Below, piece by piece: positions 1-9,940 of a stretch of 64,000 nt of DNA. The notes beneath the pieces were generated by a model. It was not told the DNA's origin, searched no databases, and worked only from the letters and a program-made list of their open reading frames with translations. The stretch comes from Amycolatopsis nalaikhensis (GTDB lineage: Bacteria > Actinomycetota > Actinomycetes > Mycobacteriales > Pseudonocardiaceae), in NCBI RefSeq assembly GCF_030264295.1, contig NZ_CP127173.1:2239501-2303500 (forward strand), in the 5' to 3' direction. The translations under genes were made by a program, and so were the position numbers. Numbering within the stretch: position 1 is the first letter of the stretch; every line of letters starts with the position of its first letter.

Positions 1-312
1 CCGGGTGCCCAGGCGGAAGAGCTTGTCGGAGAGGGTGCGGCGCAGCCACGCGGACGCGGTCGCGGCCACGCGGGTGGTCAGGATGCCGCCGATGACGTCG
101 GCGGCGATCTCCGCGCCACCGACCAGCAGGAGCCAGGAGACTTCGCGCCAGCTCGGGCGGCCCGCGACCACGGTGTCCACCGCGGCCGCGAGCGCGCCGG
201 GAAGGAGCAGGCCGGCCGCGGTGGCGACCAGCGCGGTGAGGACGACGGCGGCCAGTCGGGGGCGATCGAGACCGGCCACCCGGGCCAGCAGCCGATCGGC
301 GGGGCCGCGCAT
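1..312 (-). CDS. ABC transporter permease/ATPase, N-terminal part (runs off window)
   Basis: The first 104 residues of a protein that continues beyond the left edge. They contain two hydrophobic helices (about residues 18-45 and 58-80) followed by 'TRVAATASAWLRRTLSDKLF', the coupling-helix region typical of type IV exporters (MsbA/LanT-like half transporters). The ATPase domain is not in the window. It lies directly downstream of the lanthipeptide precursor and LanKC on the same strand, so it most likely exports or processes that peptide, as RamA/RamB-type transporters do in SapB clusters. The family assignment rests on the transmembrane half only. Confidence 0.7.
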   Translation of the reverse strand, partial: MRGPADRLLARVAGLDRPRLAAVVLTALVATAAGLLLPGALAAAVDTVVAGRPSWREVSWLLLVGGAEIAADVIGGILTTRVAATASAWLRRTLSDKLFRLGTR

Positions 313-439
313 CTCACTCCTTCGGACGAGGTGCCGCCGGGGCGGTACCGGGCGAGAATGAAGGCGCGGGAGCGGCGCACTTGGCCTGTGCCGCTCCCGC
401 ACCGTTCACCTCGGCACTACTTGCCGTCGATCCACCAGG

Positions 440-583
440 TCAGTGGCAGGTCAGCAGGCTGACGGTGCTGTCGGCGCAGGAAGCGAGCAGGCTCAGGTTC
501 GACGTGCCGCCGCCACCGCCACCGTGGCCGCCGTCGAGCACCTCGGGGGTCTCCATGGCCTGCAGCTCCAGAACGAGTTCCAT
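440..583 (-). CDS. Class III lanthipeptide precursor (SapB/AmfS-like LanA)
   Basis: A 47-residue peptide preceded by a strong ribosome site (GGAAAGGA, 7 bases before ATG). The leader (residues 1-26) starts MELVLELQAME, the hydrophobic helix LanKC enzymes recognise, and ends in a glycine run. The core (27-47) contains two Ser-x2-Ser-x(3-4)-Cys units: SNLSLLASC and STVSLLTC. In SapB/AmfS, such units become lanthionine or labionin rings. The spacing, the two-ring layout and the neighbouring LanKC gene (immediately upstream on the same strand) make the call firm. The product is probably a surfactant-like morphogenetic peptide helping aerial growth, by analogy with SapB. Ring type cannot be decided from sequence. 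Confidence 0.92.
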   Translation of the reverse strand: MELVLELQAMETPEVLDGGHGGGGGGTSNLSLLASCADSTVSLLTCH

Positions 584-622
584 CGGGGGTTCCTTTCCGG
601 TTGTTCTTCGTGTCCGCCGGTC

Positions 623-3188
623 CTAGCGACCGGAGGTCTGTGGGGACGGCGTGCCGCCCAGGAAGGGCAGCACCTCCTTTCCGTCCTGCAGGGCGGCGAG
701 GGCGAGGAGGATCCCCGCGCTGCCGGTCTTGAGGTCCATCGACAGGCGCAGCAGCTGGTTGCCGGGGAAGGCGAGGCCGCCCTTGAACGGCACCGCGTAC
801 CAGGCCAGCCGGGCCAGGTGGAGGTCGATCGCCGCGCGGATCGGGGGCTCCGGGTCCGGGTTCATGCCCAGCGCCACCGCCAGCCCGCACCGGCCGTAGA
901 GCAGGCCGGGGTGGATGACGAACTCGCCGCGGCACGATTCGCGCAGGCCGGGGAGGCTCGCGCAAGCCTCCGCCTCGGGGCGGTGGCGGGCCAGCTGCTC
1001 GGCGACCAGGAGGATCCCGGCGCTGCCGATGCCTGCGTAAGGCAACGTGCGGGCCGCGCCGTCGCGGACCTGGAGGGAACCGTCGTCGGCCTCGACGCAC
1101 TCTTCGAGGTCGCGGCTCAGGGCCTGGTCGGCGAACGACAGCCACGCGGGCTCGCCGGTGCGCTCGAAGAGCCGGATGAACAACAGCGCCGGGCCAGACC
1201 AGCCGGACAGCAGGCCGGCGCGGGCGAAGTTGCCCGGCGGGGCGGCCGTCTCCAGTGCCTCGGCCAGCCGGACGGCCGTGGTCAGCGCCTGGCGGCCGAA
1301 CTCGTTGTCCTGGCGGGCCGCCGCGAAGTGGAGCATGGTCAGGCCGATGCCGGCCAGGCCGCCCTCGAGCGCGTGGTCCGTCGTCTGCTCGACGAGCCGC
1401 GCGGACGACGTCAGAAGCTTGGTCGCCTCGTCGTGGTGACCGAAGTTCTCCAGCACGTAGGCGATGCCGTAGCTGCCGTCGTAGAAGCCGGGGCGGGTCG
1501 GCGGTTCACGGCGGACCGAGTCGATCAGCCAGCGCTCGTGCTCGGGGAACCGGCCGGCGCCGGTGATGTCGAGGGCGTGCAGCACGCCCGCGGCACCGAC
1601 GCCGAAGCAGGCGCCGCCGACCCGGAACTGCTCGATGTCGCCGGGGAACAGCCGGTCCTGGCGCTCGGGGGTCGCGCTCGCGAGGATCGCCTCGGCGATC
1701 TGCTTGCGGACCAGCGGCCAGTCGGGTTCGTCCTGGTCGAGCTCGGTGTGGACCGGTGCCGGCTCCGCGGGAACGGCACGCGGGGCCAGCACCGCGACTG
1801 CGGCGTCCGCGTAGCCGCGGGGCAGCGCGAACCGGCGTTCGACGAAGTCGGCGATGCCGCGCAGCTTCGCGGGGGCGAAGCTCCGTCAGCTGCGAAAGCG
1901 GCAGGAACAGCCACAGCCGGAGCGCGGCGACGGCGTGCTCGTCGATCTCGAAGCCGGCGCGGTCGGCCGGGGCGCGGAAGCCGGGCGCGCCCAGTGCCGG
2001 GCGGTCGCCGGACTCGACGTCGAACGCCATCTCGAAGTCGATCAGGGAGATGCGGCCGTCGTCGTCTTCGTCGATCAGGATGTTCAGGGGGTGCAGGTCG
2101 CCGAAGACGATGCCGCGGGCGTGGATCTCCTCGATCGTCCGCTCGACCTTGGCGACGATTTCCAACGCGCGCTTCGCGTAGTCCGCGAGGTCGGCGTCCG
2201 TCGTGCCGCGCCTGGTCAGCGGGTAGTTGCGGGCCAGCCAGTTGCCCAGCGAGTTGCCCGGCATGTACTCCATGGCCAGGTAGTGGTGCTCCCAGACGGT
2301 GAAGCGCTCGAAGACCTTCGGCACGCCGGGGACGTCGGCCAGCCGATCGAGGACCTCGTGCTCGCGGCGGAGGCGCTCGACGGCGTCGATCCGCGCCTTG
2401 TCCAGGCCGGCGTACGGGCGGGCCTCCTTGAGGACGACCTGCTCGCCGCCCGCCTTGGGGTCGGCGAGGTAGACGCCGCCGCCGTTCGAGAAGTGGAGCG
2501 AACTCTTCACCTGGTAGGGGAACTGGGCTGGGTCGCCGGCCTTGCGCGCGGCGATGCTGCCCTGCAAACACGCCGGAATCTTCACCCAGTCGGGCACCGA
2601 GAACGTCGGTTCCCGCTTGTCCGGCACCAGCCTGCCGTCGGGCTTGCGGATCGCGAGGACGCGGTTGCCGTCGTGCTCGACCCACCGTTCGGCGAATCCT
2701 CCGTAACGGACGTAGAGTGGTCCGTCGCCGTATCGCAAGTCGCTGAGGATATATGCGCCGTGCTCGCCCTCGAGGCGCGCCGACAGGTCTTCGAGAACCC
2801 GCGCCAGCTCGTTGTCGTCGGCCGGGTAAATCGTCACCAGCTTGGCGCTGCCGTCGCGGGGTGCGTATTTGGAATTCCGCGCGAGCAGGGTGAGCACCGA
2901 GCGGAGGTGCTTGTAGGAGATCGAGTTCTCGATACAGTACTCGTGCACCTGCACGAGCACGCGGCGGGCGTTGTCCAAGCCAGCGGAAACGTGGATTTTC
3001 CAACCCTGGCCGGGGAGTTCGCGGGCTTCGGGGTGCAGCACGCGCCAGACCCCGCGCTCGGCGGTGACCCAGCCCGACGCCGGCGCCGGGAGCGCCTGGG
3101 CGAAATCGTCGACCGGCGCACCGATTTCCCGTTGTTCGTCGTAGAACAACGGGTCGGCGAAGCAAAATGCTTCGTAGCGCAGGTCCAT
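623..3188 (-). CDS. LanKC, class III lanthipeptide synthetase (single-base frameshift)
   Basis: Modifies the adjacent precursor by phosphorylating Ser/Thr, eliminating phosphate and cyclising onto Cys. Start ATG follows GGAGGGG. Residues about 1-200 match the lyase domain, 220-510 the kinase domain (VVLKEARPY lysine motif, GIVFGDLHPLNILI catalytic loop, LIDFEMAF metal motif), and 530-854 the LanC-like cyclase (LLSGWSGPALLF, LLYGRCGLAVALG). The zinc ligands of class I/II cyclases are absent, as usual for class III. The reading frame breaks near 1877-1881: 'gagcttcgcccc' has one T more than needed to read TELAPAKLRG. Both halves are otherwise full length (854 residues when joined), so this is either a sequence error or a very recent inactivation. 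Confidence 0.88.
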
Positions 3189-3637
3189 CGAAGATACCCC
3201 TCCGTGCGATCCCCCGGGACACCTCGGTTCCGGGACGGGAATATTTCCCCACGCCGAACGGTCCCGGGCCAATCCGCCAACCCGGGGGTTCAACTGGGCT
3301 ATCCGAGGTAGGCAGAAAGGGCACTTACCGAGCGGTAGGAGGACCCAGCGTGATTCCGGCGTGATCCGCCAACCACCCTGTCGGGGTGTAACGCGAAGGT
3401 TTCTACGGTATTCCTGCTGGTCCACACAAGGGTTCAGCGGATTAATCCACCGAATTGGCAGAACGCCATCAACACGACCTGGTGATCAATTTTCCCAATA
3501 CCCCCGCGTCGCGTGACCTTGATTTGTCCATTGTGGAACAGCCTGGGTGGCCCGCGCCACGCCCGCGGGACCTCGGCCGACGGGTCCGCCGGTACCACGG
3601 AGTAAGTTGGCGGCCGGCGGACCGGAAGGAGGAACGG
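3189..3637. promoter_or_regulatory. Intergenic region between divergent lanKC and membrane-protein genes
   Basis: About 450 bases with no convincing gene. It must hold the promoters for the leftward lanthipeptide operon and the rightward membrane-protein pair. It is less GC-rich than its surroundings around 3400-3540, as expected for promoter DNA. I could not pick a specific -10/-35 with confidence. An open frame reaching back to 3455 could extend the downstream gene, but it lacks a ribosome site. Confidence 0.4.
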
Positions 3638-4003
3638 GTGATCTTCGGATTCGCCGTGACGGTCGCCGTGGCGGCCACGCTCGTCGCGCTGTGGAGCTTC
3701 GTGCAGTCGGCCCGCAACCGGCTGCCGGACAACCCGCTCCTGATCGCGCTCGCGGTCCTCGAACTGCTGCTGGTCGCCCAGCTGGTGATCGGGATCGTGC
3801 TGCTCGCCGGCGGCGATCGCCCCGGGAGCCTGGCGACGTACCTGGCCTACCTGATCGGCTGCCTGGTCGTGCTGCCGGTCGGCGCCGCCTGGGCGCTGGC
3901 CGAGCGGAGCCGGTCGAGCACCGTCGTGCTCGGCATCGCCTGCCTGGCCATCCCGGTGATGGTGCTGCGACTGAACGAGGTGTGGAGTGGAGCAACAGCG
4001 TAG
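3638..4003 (+). CDS. Small integral membrane protein
   Basis: 121 residues, chosen to start at GTG because GGAAGGAGG lies six bases upstream; a longer frame from 3455 has no such site. Four hydrophobic helices are visible (VIFGFAVTVAVAATLVALW; LLIALAVLELLLVAQLVIG; LATYLAYLIGCLVVLPVG; VVLGIACLAIPVMVL). No catalytic motif is seen. It overlaps the next gene by 17 bases, so the two are probably translated together. Function unknown. Confidence 0.75.
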   Translation: MIFGFAVTVAVAATLVALWSFVQSARNRLPDNPLLIALAVLELLLVAQLVIGIVLLAGGDRPGSLATYLAYLIGCLVVLPVGAAWALAERSRSSTVVLGIACLAIPVMVLRLNEVWSGATA

Positions 4004-4397
4004 GACGGCCTCCGGCCCCGGACGGGTGCTCGTCGCCGTGTACGCGATCTTCGCGCTGGCCGCGACGTCGCGGGCGGGCGTCCAGATCGGCACAAAGTTC
4101 CACGAAGCCCCGCTCGCCTACCTGCTCTCGGCGTTCGCCGCGGTCGTCTACATCGTCGCGACGGTCGCGCTCGCCAAGCGCGGCGACGCCTGGTGGCGCG
4201 TGGCCCTCGTGGCCTGCTCGATCGAGCTGCTGGGCGTGCTGACCATCGGCACGCTGAGCCTGGTCGACGCCGCCGCGTTCCGGCACCCGACCGTCTGGTC
4301 GGTCTACGGCGAGGGCTACTTGTTCATCCCGCTGGTGCTGCCGGTCGTCGGGCTGTACTGGCTGCGCCGGACCGCGCCCGCGAAAGTCACGGCCTGA
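3987..4397 (+). CDS. Small integral membrane protein, paired with upstream gene
   Basis: 136 residues from a GTG start inside the end of the previous gene. Four membrane helices are predicted (VLVAVYAIFALAA; LAYLLSAFAAVVYIVATVAL; VALVACSIELLGVLTIG; FIPLVLPVVGLYWL). The pair resembles conserved actinobacterial membrane-protein couples of unknown role. It converges on the glycosyltransferase gene with an 11-base tail-to-tail overlap. Confidence 0.75.
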   Translation: MEQQRRTASGPGRVLVAVYAIFALAATSRAGVQIGTKFHEAPLAYLLSAFAAVVYIVATVALAKRGDAWWRVALVACSIELLGVLTIGTLSLVDAAAFRHPTVWSVYGEGYLFIPLVLPVVGLYWLRRTAPAKVTA

Positions 4398-6246
4398 CGC
4401 AGTCGAACAGCACGCCGACGCTGGCGGCGTCCGGGCCGATCCGCGCGGGCGGCACCGGGCGGCAGTGCTTCGCCTCCCACGCGACCCGGCGGGGCAGCTC
4501 CCCCGCGTCCGCCGCCGGGATCGCGGACGCGCGGCCCGACGCGCGGCCGATCTCGAGGAACACCCGCGGCAGCAGCACGAACCGCAGCTTCCCGGCCGCC
4601 ACCCAGCCCGGGAGGTCCGCGGCGGACGGCGCCGGGTCGAAGCCGAGGTAGCCGCCGAGCGGGGCGACGCGAGCATCGGTGTTCAAGACGAACGGGTCCG
4701 CGCCGTACGTCCCGCCCTCGACCGCCAGGACGACGCCCGCCGACGGCGCTTGGGCCTGCGCGTACGCGAGGACCTCCCGCTGGCCGGGGCTCAGCTGGTA
4801 CGAGCTCTCGATGAACCGGACGTACCCGGCCTCGGCCCCCGAGCCCGTGCTGATCCCGACGACGTGCCGGATCGCGGACGTCGACGGCGGCCCGGCACCC
4901 GGGTCGGCGGTCTCCAGCACGCTGACCGGCCGCGCGGCCGTGTCGACGGCGAAGGCCGCGGGCCCGGCCAGGACGGCAGCCAACCCCGTCACGACCGCGA
5001 CGCGTGAAGCCCGCAGCGAAGCCGCGACGACGGTGAGCAGCGCCAGGACGAGCACGGTGTACCGCAGCCACGGCAGCCAGTCCGGCGTCCGGTCGAGCAG
5101 GACGTACGCGAACACGGCCGTCCCCGCCACCGCGGCGGGCAGCACGAGCCGGGCGTGGGGCCACGTCGAGGCCGTGACCAGGCCGTTCGCGGCGAGTGCG
5201 GCGATCGCCGGGGCCAGTTCGGCGGTGTAGTACGCATGGAAGATGCCGCCGGTGAACGAGAACACCGCGACTCCCGCGACGAGCCAGCCACCCCACAACA
5301 CCCAGCCCGCCTTCACCCCCGGCGCAGCGCCGCGTGCGCGGAACGCGGCCACGACCAGCGAGACCAGCGCGAGTGGCAGCAGCCAGGCGATCTGCCCGCC
5401 GACCTCGGCGTCGAACAGCCGCAACGGCCCCGGTCCGCCGCCGAGCGCCGTGCCGACGGCCGCGCCGTAGCCGCCGCTGCCGCCGACCAGCCGCGTCAAG
5501 CCGTTGTAGCCGAAGGCGAGCTGCCACACCGAGCCGTCCGTGGTGCTGCCGACGAACGGCTTCGCCCCCGGCCACAGGCTGACCGCGACCGGCCACGCCA
5601 GCGACACGGCCACCGTCACCACTCCCGCCAGGCCGACCCAGGCGACCCGACGCCCGCGCGAACCGGGCATCACCACGAACGCGGCCAGCGCCAACCCCGG
5701 CAGCACGATCCACGCGGCGAGCATCTTCGTCAGGAAGCCCAGGCCGACGAACACCCCGGCCCACACCAGCCACCGGCCGCCGCCGTCGGCGCGGGTGACG
5801 CAGTACGCCGCGAGCAGCAGCAGGAGCACCAGCAGCGTGTCCGGGAGGTTGTCGCGGTTGATGGCCGCGGTGATCGGCGTCAGCGCGAACAGCGCCGCGG
5901 CGAGCAACGCGGCCCGCGGCCCCGCCCAGCGCCGCACCACCCGGTGCAGCACGAACACCGCGGCCACGCCCTCGATGACCTGCACCAGCGCGATCGCCCA
6001 CGGGTGGAACCCGAACACGACGACGCCGAGCGCCTGCGCCCAGAACGCGAGCGGCGGCTTGTCGACCGTGACGACGCCCGCCGGGTCGAAGCCCGCGAAG
6101 AAGAACGCCGTGACGTCGCGGGTCATCGAATGCACGGCGGCGACGTAGTACGGCTGCAGCGCCCGGCCACCGAGCGCCCACCCCCACAGCACCGCCGCAA
6201 CGGCCAGCACCACACCCACCGCGACCCGCTCGGCCTTCCGCGTCAT
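4387..6246 (-). CDS. ArnT/GT39-family membrane glycosyltransferase (YkcB-like)
   Basis: 619 residues with about a dozen membrane helices and the conserved N-terminal loop 'FDPAGVVTVDKPPLAFWAQA', which contains the acidic and DKPPL motif of the YkcB group of polyprenyl-phosphate-dependent glycosyltransferases. The C-terminal third is extracytoplasmic and hydrophilic (YVRFIESSYQLSPGQREVL). Such enzymes transfer a sugar from a lipid carrier to a cell-envelope acceptor outside the membrane; the acceptor cannot be told. The start is the ATG of MTRKAERVAVGVV. It stands alone on its strand. Confidence 0.85.
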   Translation of the reverse strand: MTRKAERVAVGVVLAVAAVLWGWALGGRALQPYYVAAVHSMTRDVTAFFFAGFDPAGVVTVDKPPLAFWAQALGVVVFGFHPWAIALVQVIEGVAAVFVLHRVVRRWAGPRAALLAAALFALTPITAAINRDNLPDTLLVLLLLLAAYCVTRADGGGRWLVWAGVFVGLGFLTKMLAAWIVLPGLALAAFVVMPGSRGRRVAWVGLAGVVTVAVSLAWPVAVSLWPGAKPFVGSTTDGSVWQLAFGYNGLTRLVGGSGGYGAAVGTALGGGPGPLRLFDAEVGGQIAWLLPLALVSLVVAAFRARGAAPGVKAGWVLWGGWLVAGVAVFSFTGGIFHAYYTAELAPAIAALAANGLVTASTWPHARLVLPAAVAGTAVFAYVLLDRTPDWLPWLRYTVLVLALLTVVAASLRASRVAVVTGLAAVLAGPAAFAVDTAARPVSVLETADPGAGPPSTSAIRHVVGISTGSGAEAGYVRFIESSYQLSPGQREVLAYAQAQAPSAGVVLAVEGGTYGADPFVLNTDARVAPLGGYLGFDPAPSAADLPGWVAAGKLRFVLLPRVFLEIGRASGRASAIPAADAGELPRRVAWEAKHCRPVPPARIGPDAASVGVLFDCVRP

Positions 6247-6492
6247 GGCAAAAACGCTAGGGCGGCGCGACGCCGGAGTCCTCAAGCCCGGGTTTGATCC
6301 CGTCGGGTACGTCTCCACCCGTGGGTTGAGCGCGGAACAGTACGGGAACTGCACGTAGCCCGTCCGCGGAAATAAATACGGATCCGACCGGACTTTCGTC
6401 GGTTCCGGACATTCCCCGCGAACTCGGACACTTTCGGTGTTCGGTCCCCACCGGCTTTCCCCACGCGGTTCTCCGCGTGAAAAGGAGTCAGC

Positions 6493-7209
6493 GTGAAATT
6501 CGGCAAGTTCGTCCTGCTCGCCGCGAGCGCCGCGTTGGCCGTCGTCGGCCTCGCCGGCCCCGCGGCCGCCGAGAGCACCCCGCAGGCCCAGCCGTCGATC
6601 ATCGGCGGCAGCACCGCCACGAGCGGTCCGTGGGCGGCGCGGCTGTTCGTCAACGGCCAGCAGAACTGCACCGCGACGATCATCGCGCCGCAGTACATCC
6701 TCACCGCCAAGCACTGCGTCAGCAGCTCCGGCACCTATACCTTCCGCATCGGCAGCCTGGACCAGACCAGCGGCGGGACGATGGCCACCGGCGCCAGCAT
6801 CACGAGGTACCCCGGCGCGGCCGACCTGGCGATCGTCCGGCTCACGACCTCGGTCAACGCGGCGTACTCGCCGCTCGGCAGCGTCGGTGACGTCTCGGTC
6901 GGCCAGAACGTCTCGGTCTACGGCTGGGGCGCGACCAGCCAGTGCGGCTCCGAGATCAACTGCCAGTCGCGGTACCTGAAGGTCGCGACGGTCCGGGTGA
7001 ACTCGATCAGCTGCAGCGACTACACCGGCGGCGTCGCGGTGTGCGCGAACCGCGTCAACGGCATCACCGCCGGCGGCGACTCGGGCGGCCCGATGTTCGC
7101 TTCCGGGCGCCAGGTCGGCGTCGCGTCGACCAGTGACCGCGTGAACAACACCGCCTACACGAACATCACGCGGTACCGCAGCTGGATTTCGCAGGTCGCC
7201 GGGGTCTGA
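6493..7209 (+). CDS. Secreted trypsin-like serine protease (S1 family)
   Basis: 238 residues, GTG start after AAAAGGAG. A signal peptide (MKFGKFVLLAASAALAVVGL...AAA) is followed by a short propeptide and the mature start IIGG. The catalytic triad is visible: His in LTAKHC, Asp in AADLAIVRL, Ser in GGDSGGP. Cysteines around the His and Ser suggest normal disulfides. This is a typical actinomycete extracellular protease of the chymotrypsin fold. The specificity pocket residue is not determined here. Followed by a strong terminator. Confidence 0.93.
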   Translation: MKFGKFVLLAASAALAVVGLAGPAAAESTPQAQPSIIGGSTATSGPWAARLFVNGQQNCTATIIAPQYILTAKHCVSSSGTYTFRIGSLDQTSGGTMATGASITRYPGAADLAIVRLTTSVNAAYSPLGSVGDVSVGQNVSVYGWGATSQCGSEINCQSRYLKVATVRVNSISCSDYTGGVAVCANRVNGITAGGDSGGPMFASGRQVGVASTSDRVNNTAYTNITRYRSWISQVAGV

Positions 7210-7215
7210 TCCCCG

Positions 7216-7252
7216 GGAAAAGGGCCCGGCCGCGCAGGCCGGGCCCTTTTCC
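7216..7252. terminator. Bidirectional intrinsic terminator
   Basis: Perfect inverted repeat AAAAGGGCCCGGCC - five bases - GGCCGGGCCCTTTT, extended by flanking GG/CC. It has A/T tracts on both sides and lies between two convergent genes (protease and alginate-lyase-like), so it can stop transcription from either side. Confidence 0.93.
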
Positions 7253-7256
7253 GCCG

Positions 7257-8558
7257 TCAGGACGTCGAAATGTCGTCGAGCTGTTCGGCGGCGGGCCGCA
7301 CCGGGTAGAGGTCGCCGCCTGGCTGGACCGGCACCAGCGGCAACGCCGTCCGCGCGGCCTGGTCGCCCGCGTCCGCCGCCGCGTGCAGGACGTCCAGGGC
7401 CGCGTACGGCCGGAAGTCCATCTCCGGGTACGGCCACGCGGACTGACCTCGCGTCGCGCCCGGGATCACGAAGTCGACTGCCTTGAACAGCGTCGCGCCG
7501 CTGGGTGCGGTGTAGTGCCACAGGTCGACGCCGACGTGCTCGCCGATCTGTGCGAGCCGCGTGAGCGCGACGAGGTTGAAGTTGGAGTAGTGCCAGCTGC
7601 GGGTCCGGCTCGCTTCTTGGGGCTGGTAGCCGTCCGGCTGGATCTGCGCCGCGATCCGCTTCGGACCGGCGTCCGCGGCGATCGTCTTGGCCAGGTCCCG
7701 CTGCCCGGTGCCGAGCGCGAGCGCGGCGGCGAGCATGTCGTAGAAGCTGCCGTGGTTGTTCTGCGCCGCGGCTTCGTCGGTGCCGTTCTTGCTGGTGCGC
7801 AACCAGGTCAGGAACTGCGTGTACCAGCCGGTCATGCCCGCCTGGTCGGCCTTCGTCCAGCCGGGCGCGCCGACGGCGAGGATCGCGGTGGCGTCGACGA
7901 CCTGGGTCAGCGTGTAGGAGAACTCGATGATGCCGATGCCGCGCCCGTCGACCTTGCAGGGAATTCCCTGCGCGTAGTCGAGGTTCGGGTTCATCTTCGT
8001 TTCGGCGTCGAGGAACCACGTGCGCAGGTCGAGCGCCGCGCGCTGGGCGTACCGCGCGTCGCCGGTGTAGTACCAGGCCAGCGCGAGCCGGTAGATCGCG
8101 GCGAACGCCTCGCCGCGGTAGGCGTGGTCGGTGATCTCGTCGACGATCGGGTTGCGCTGGCCGTCCTTCTGGACGAACGGGCAGCCCCACGGGTTTTCCG
8201 CGGTCGGCTGGGTCGTCGGCCACCAGTAGGGCGCGAGGCTGAGGTAGTCGTGCTTGTCCCCGCTGGGTGGGACCTGTTCTTTCGCCGTGACACTCCACGG
8301 CCCAGCGGTGAGGTCGCTCTTCGCCGCGGCCAGGAGCTTGTTCAACGCCGTGCGGGACGTCTTTTCGCCGACGAGCGCGGCGAACTTCGTCCGGAGCAGC
8401 TGGCCGCCGTCGAGAACGGCGGTGTCGGGCGCGCAGATCGGCCCGATGACCGGGACGCTGCAGCCGGACGGCCGCGGCGCGGCCTGCGCCGGGGCGGCGA
8501 ACGACGTGGCGAGGCCGAGCGCGGCGAGCGCGGCCACGACGGTGTGGCGGAAAACCAT
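7257..8558 (-). CDS. Secreted alginate lyase-family protein (PL5-like)
   Basis: 433 residues with a signal peptide (MVFRHTVVAALAALGLATSF...AQAA). Diagnostic motifs are YWWP (in LAPYWWPTTQP), the DGQRNP segment, NNHGSFYD with the Asn-His pair proposed as catalytic, and HYSNFNL. The length matches the all-alpha alginate_lyase domain. It probably cleaves an uronate-containing polysaccharide outside the cell, though many actinobacterial members have unknown substrates. ATG start after GGAG. Confidence 0.85.
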   Translation of the reverse strand: MVFRHTVVAALAALGLATSFAAPAQAAPRPSGCSVPVIGPICAPDTAVLDGGQLLRTKFAALVGEKTSRTALNKLLAAAKSDLTAGPWSVTAKEQVPPSGDKHDYLSLAPYWWPTTQPTAENPWGCPFVQKDGQRNPIVDEITDHAYRGEAFAAIYRLALAWYYTGDARYAQRAALDLRTWFLDAETKMNPNLDYAQGIPCKVDGRGIGIIEFSYTLTQVVDATAILAVGAPGWTKADQAGMTGWYTQFLTWLRTSKNGTDEAAAQNNHGSFYDMLAAALALGTGQRDLAKTIAADAGPKRIAAQIQPDGYQPQEASRTRSWHYSNFNLVALTRLAQIGEHVGVDLWHYTAPSGATLFKAVDFVIPGATRGQSAWPYPEMDFRPYAALDVLHAAADAGDQAARTALPLVPVQPGGDLYPVRPAAEQLDDISTS

Positions 8559-8645
8559 GTCCGCTCCATTCACAAATATGAACATCAGACCTGTGAGTGA
8601 ATGGAGAGTACGCATGTGAACATCACCTAGGCAATGCCCTTGCGG

Positions 8646-9106
<461 letters not shown>

Positions 9107-9110
<4 letters not shown>

Positions 9111-9940
9111 CGGACCGCCTTCGTCAGGGCCCGCCGTCCGAGCACCGCGGCCATGTCGCGACGGTAGTCGGCGGGGGCGTGCAGGTCGGACGGCGGATCC
9201 GCGGCCGCCGCGATCTCCCGCGCGGCTTCGGTGATGACGTCGTCGGTGAGCGTCCGGCCCGCGAGCAGCTCCTCGGCCGCGCGCGCCCGGATCGGCGTCG
9301 GCCCGGCGCCCGCGACGGCGATGCGGATTCGGCCGTCCGCGGGTTCGAACGTGACGAACACGGCGACGAGCGGAAGATCCTTGCTGCGCCGGGAAAGTTC
9401 TTCGATGGCGCAGGCACCGCGCTGCACCGGGACACGGACCGCGACCAGCAACTCCCCCGACGTCAGCACTGTCCTGAATGGACTCTCGAAGAAGTCGAGC
9501 GCACGCACGGCACGGTCCCCGGACGGCCCGCGGACGACGAGTTCCGCGTCGAGAGCGAGCGCGACGGCGGGCAGCTCAGCCGCCGGATCGGCGTGCGCGA
9601 GGCTGCCGCCGAGCGTGCCGCGGTTGCGGGTCGTGACGTGCCCGACGTGCCGCAACGCCTGCGCGAGCAGGGGCAGATCGCGCCGCACCACCTCCGACGT
9701 CTCGACGGCGCGTTGCCGCGTGAGCGCCCCGATCTCGACGACGTCGTCGGTTCGGCGGATGTACGCGAGGTCGTCGAGCCCGTTGACGTCGACGAGCAGC
9801 GACGGCCGCGCGAGCCGCATGTTCAGCAGCGGCACCAGGCTCTGCCCACCGGCGAGCACCCGCGCGCCGTCGGCGGCCAGCGCGTCGATCGCGTCGCCCA
9901 CCGAATCCGCGCGGACGTAGTCGAACGCCGCCGCCTTCAC
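9107..9940 (-). CDS. Molybdenum hydroxylase FAD-binding subunit (CoxM-like)
   Basis: 277 residues from GTG. FAD-binding motifs are clear: LAGGQSLVPLLNMR and TTRNRGTLGGSLAHADPAAE. The C-terminal part fits the CO dehydrogenase flavoprotein C domain. It accepts electrons from the small subunit and passes them to an external acceptor. Start and stop overlap both neighbours by four bases, showing translational coupling within the CoxL-CoxM-CoxS operon. Confidence 0.93.

Noticed and set aside
443..2302. 619-codon plus-strand open frame
   Set aside because: Antisense to LanKC; Arg/Gly/Ala/Val-rich with no family resemblance, while the minus strand encodes clear motifs.
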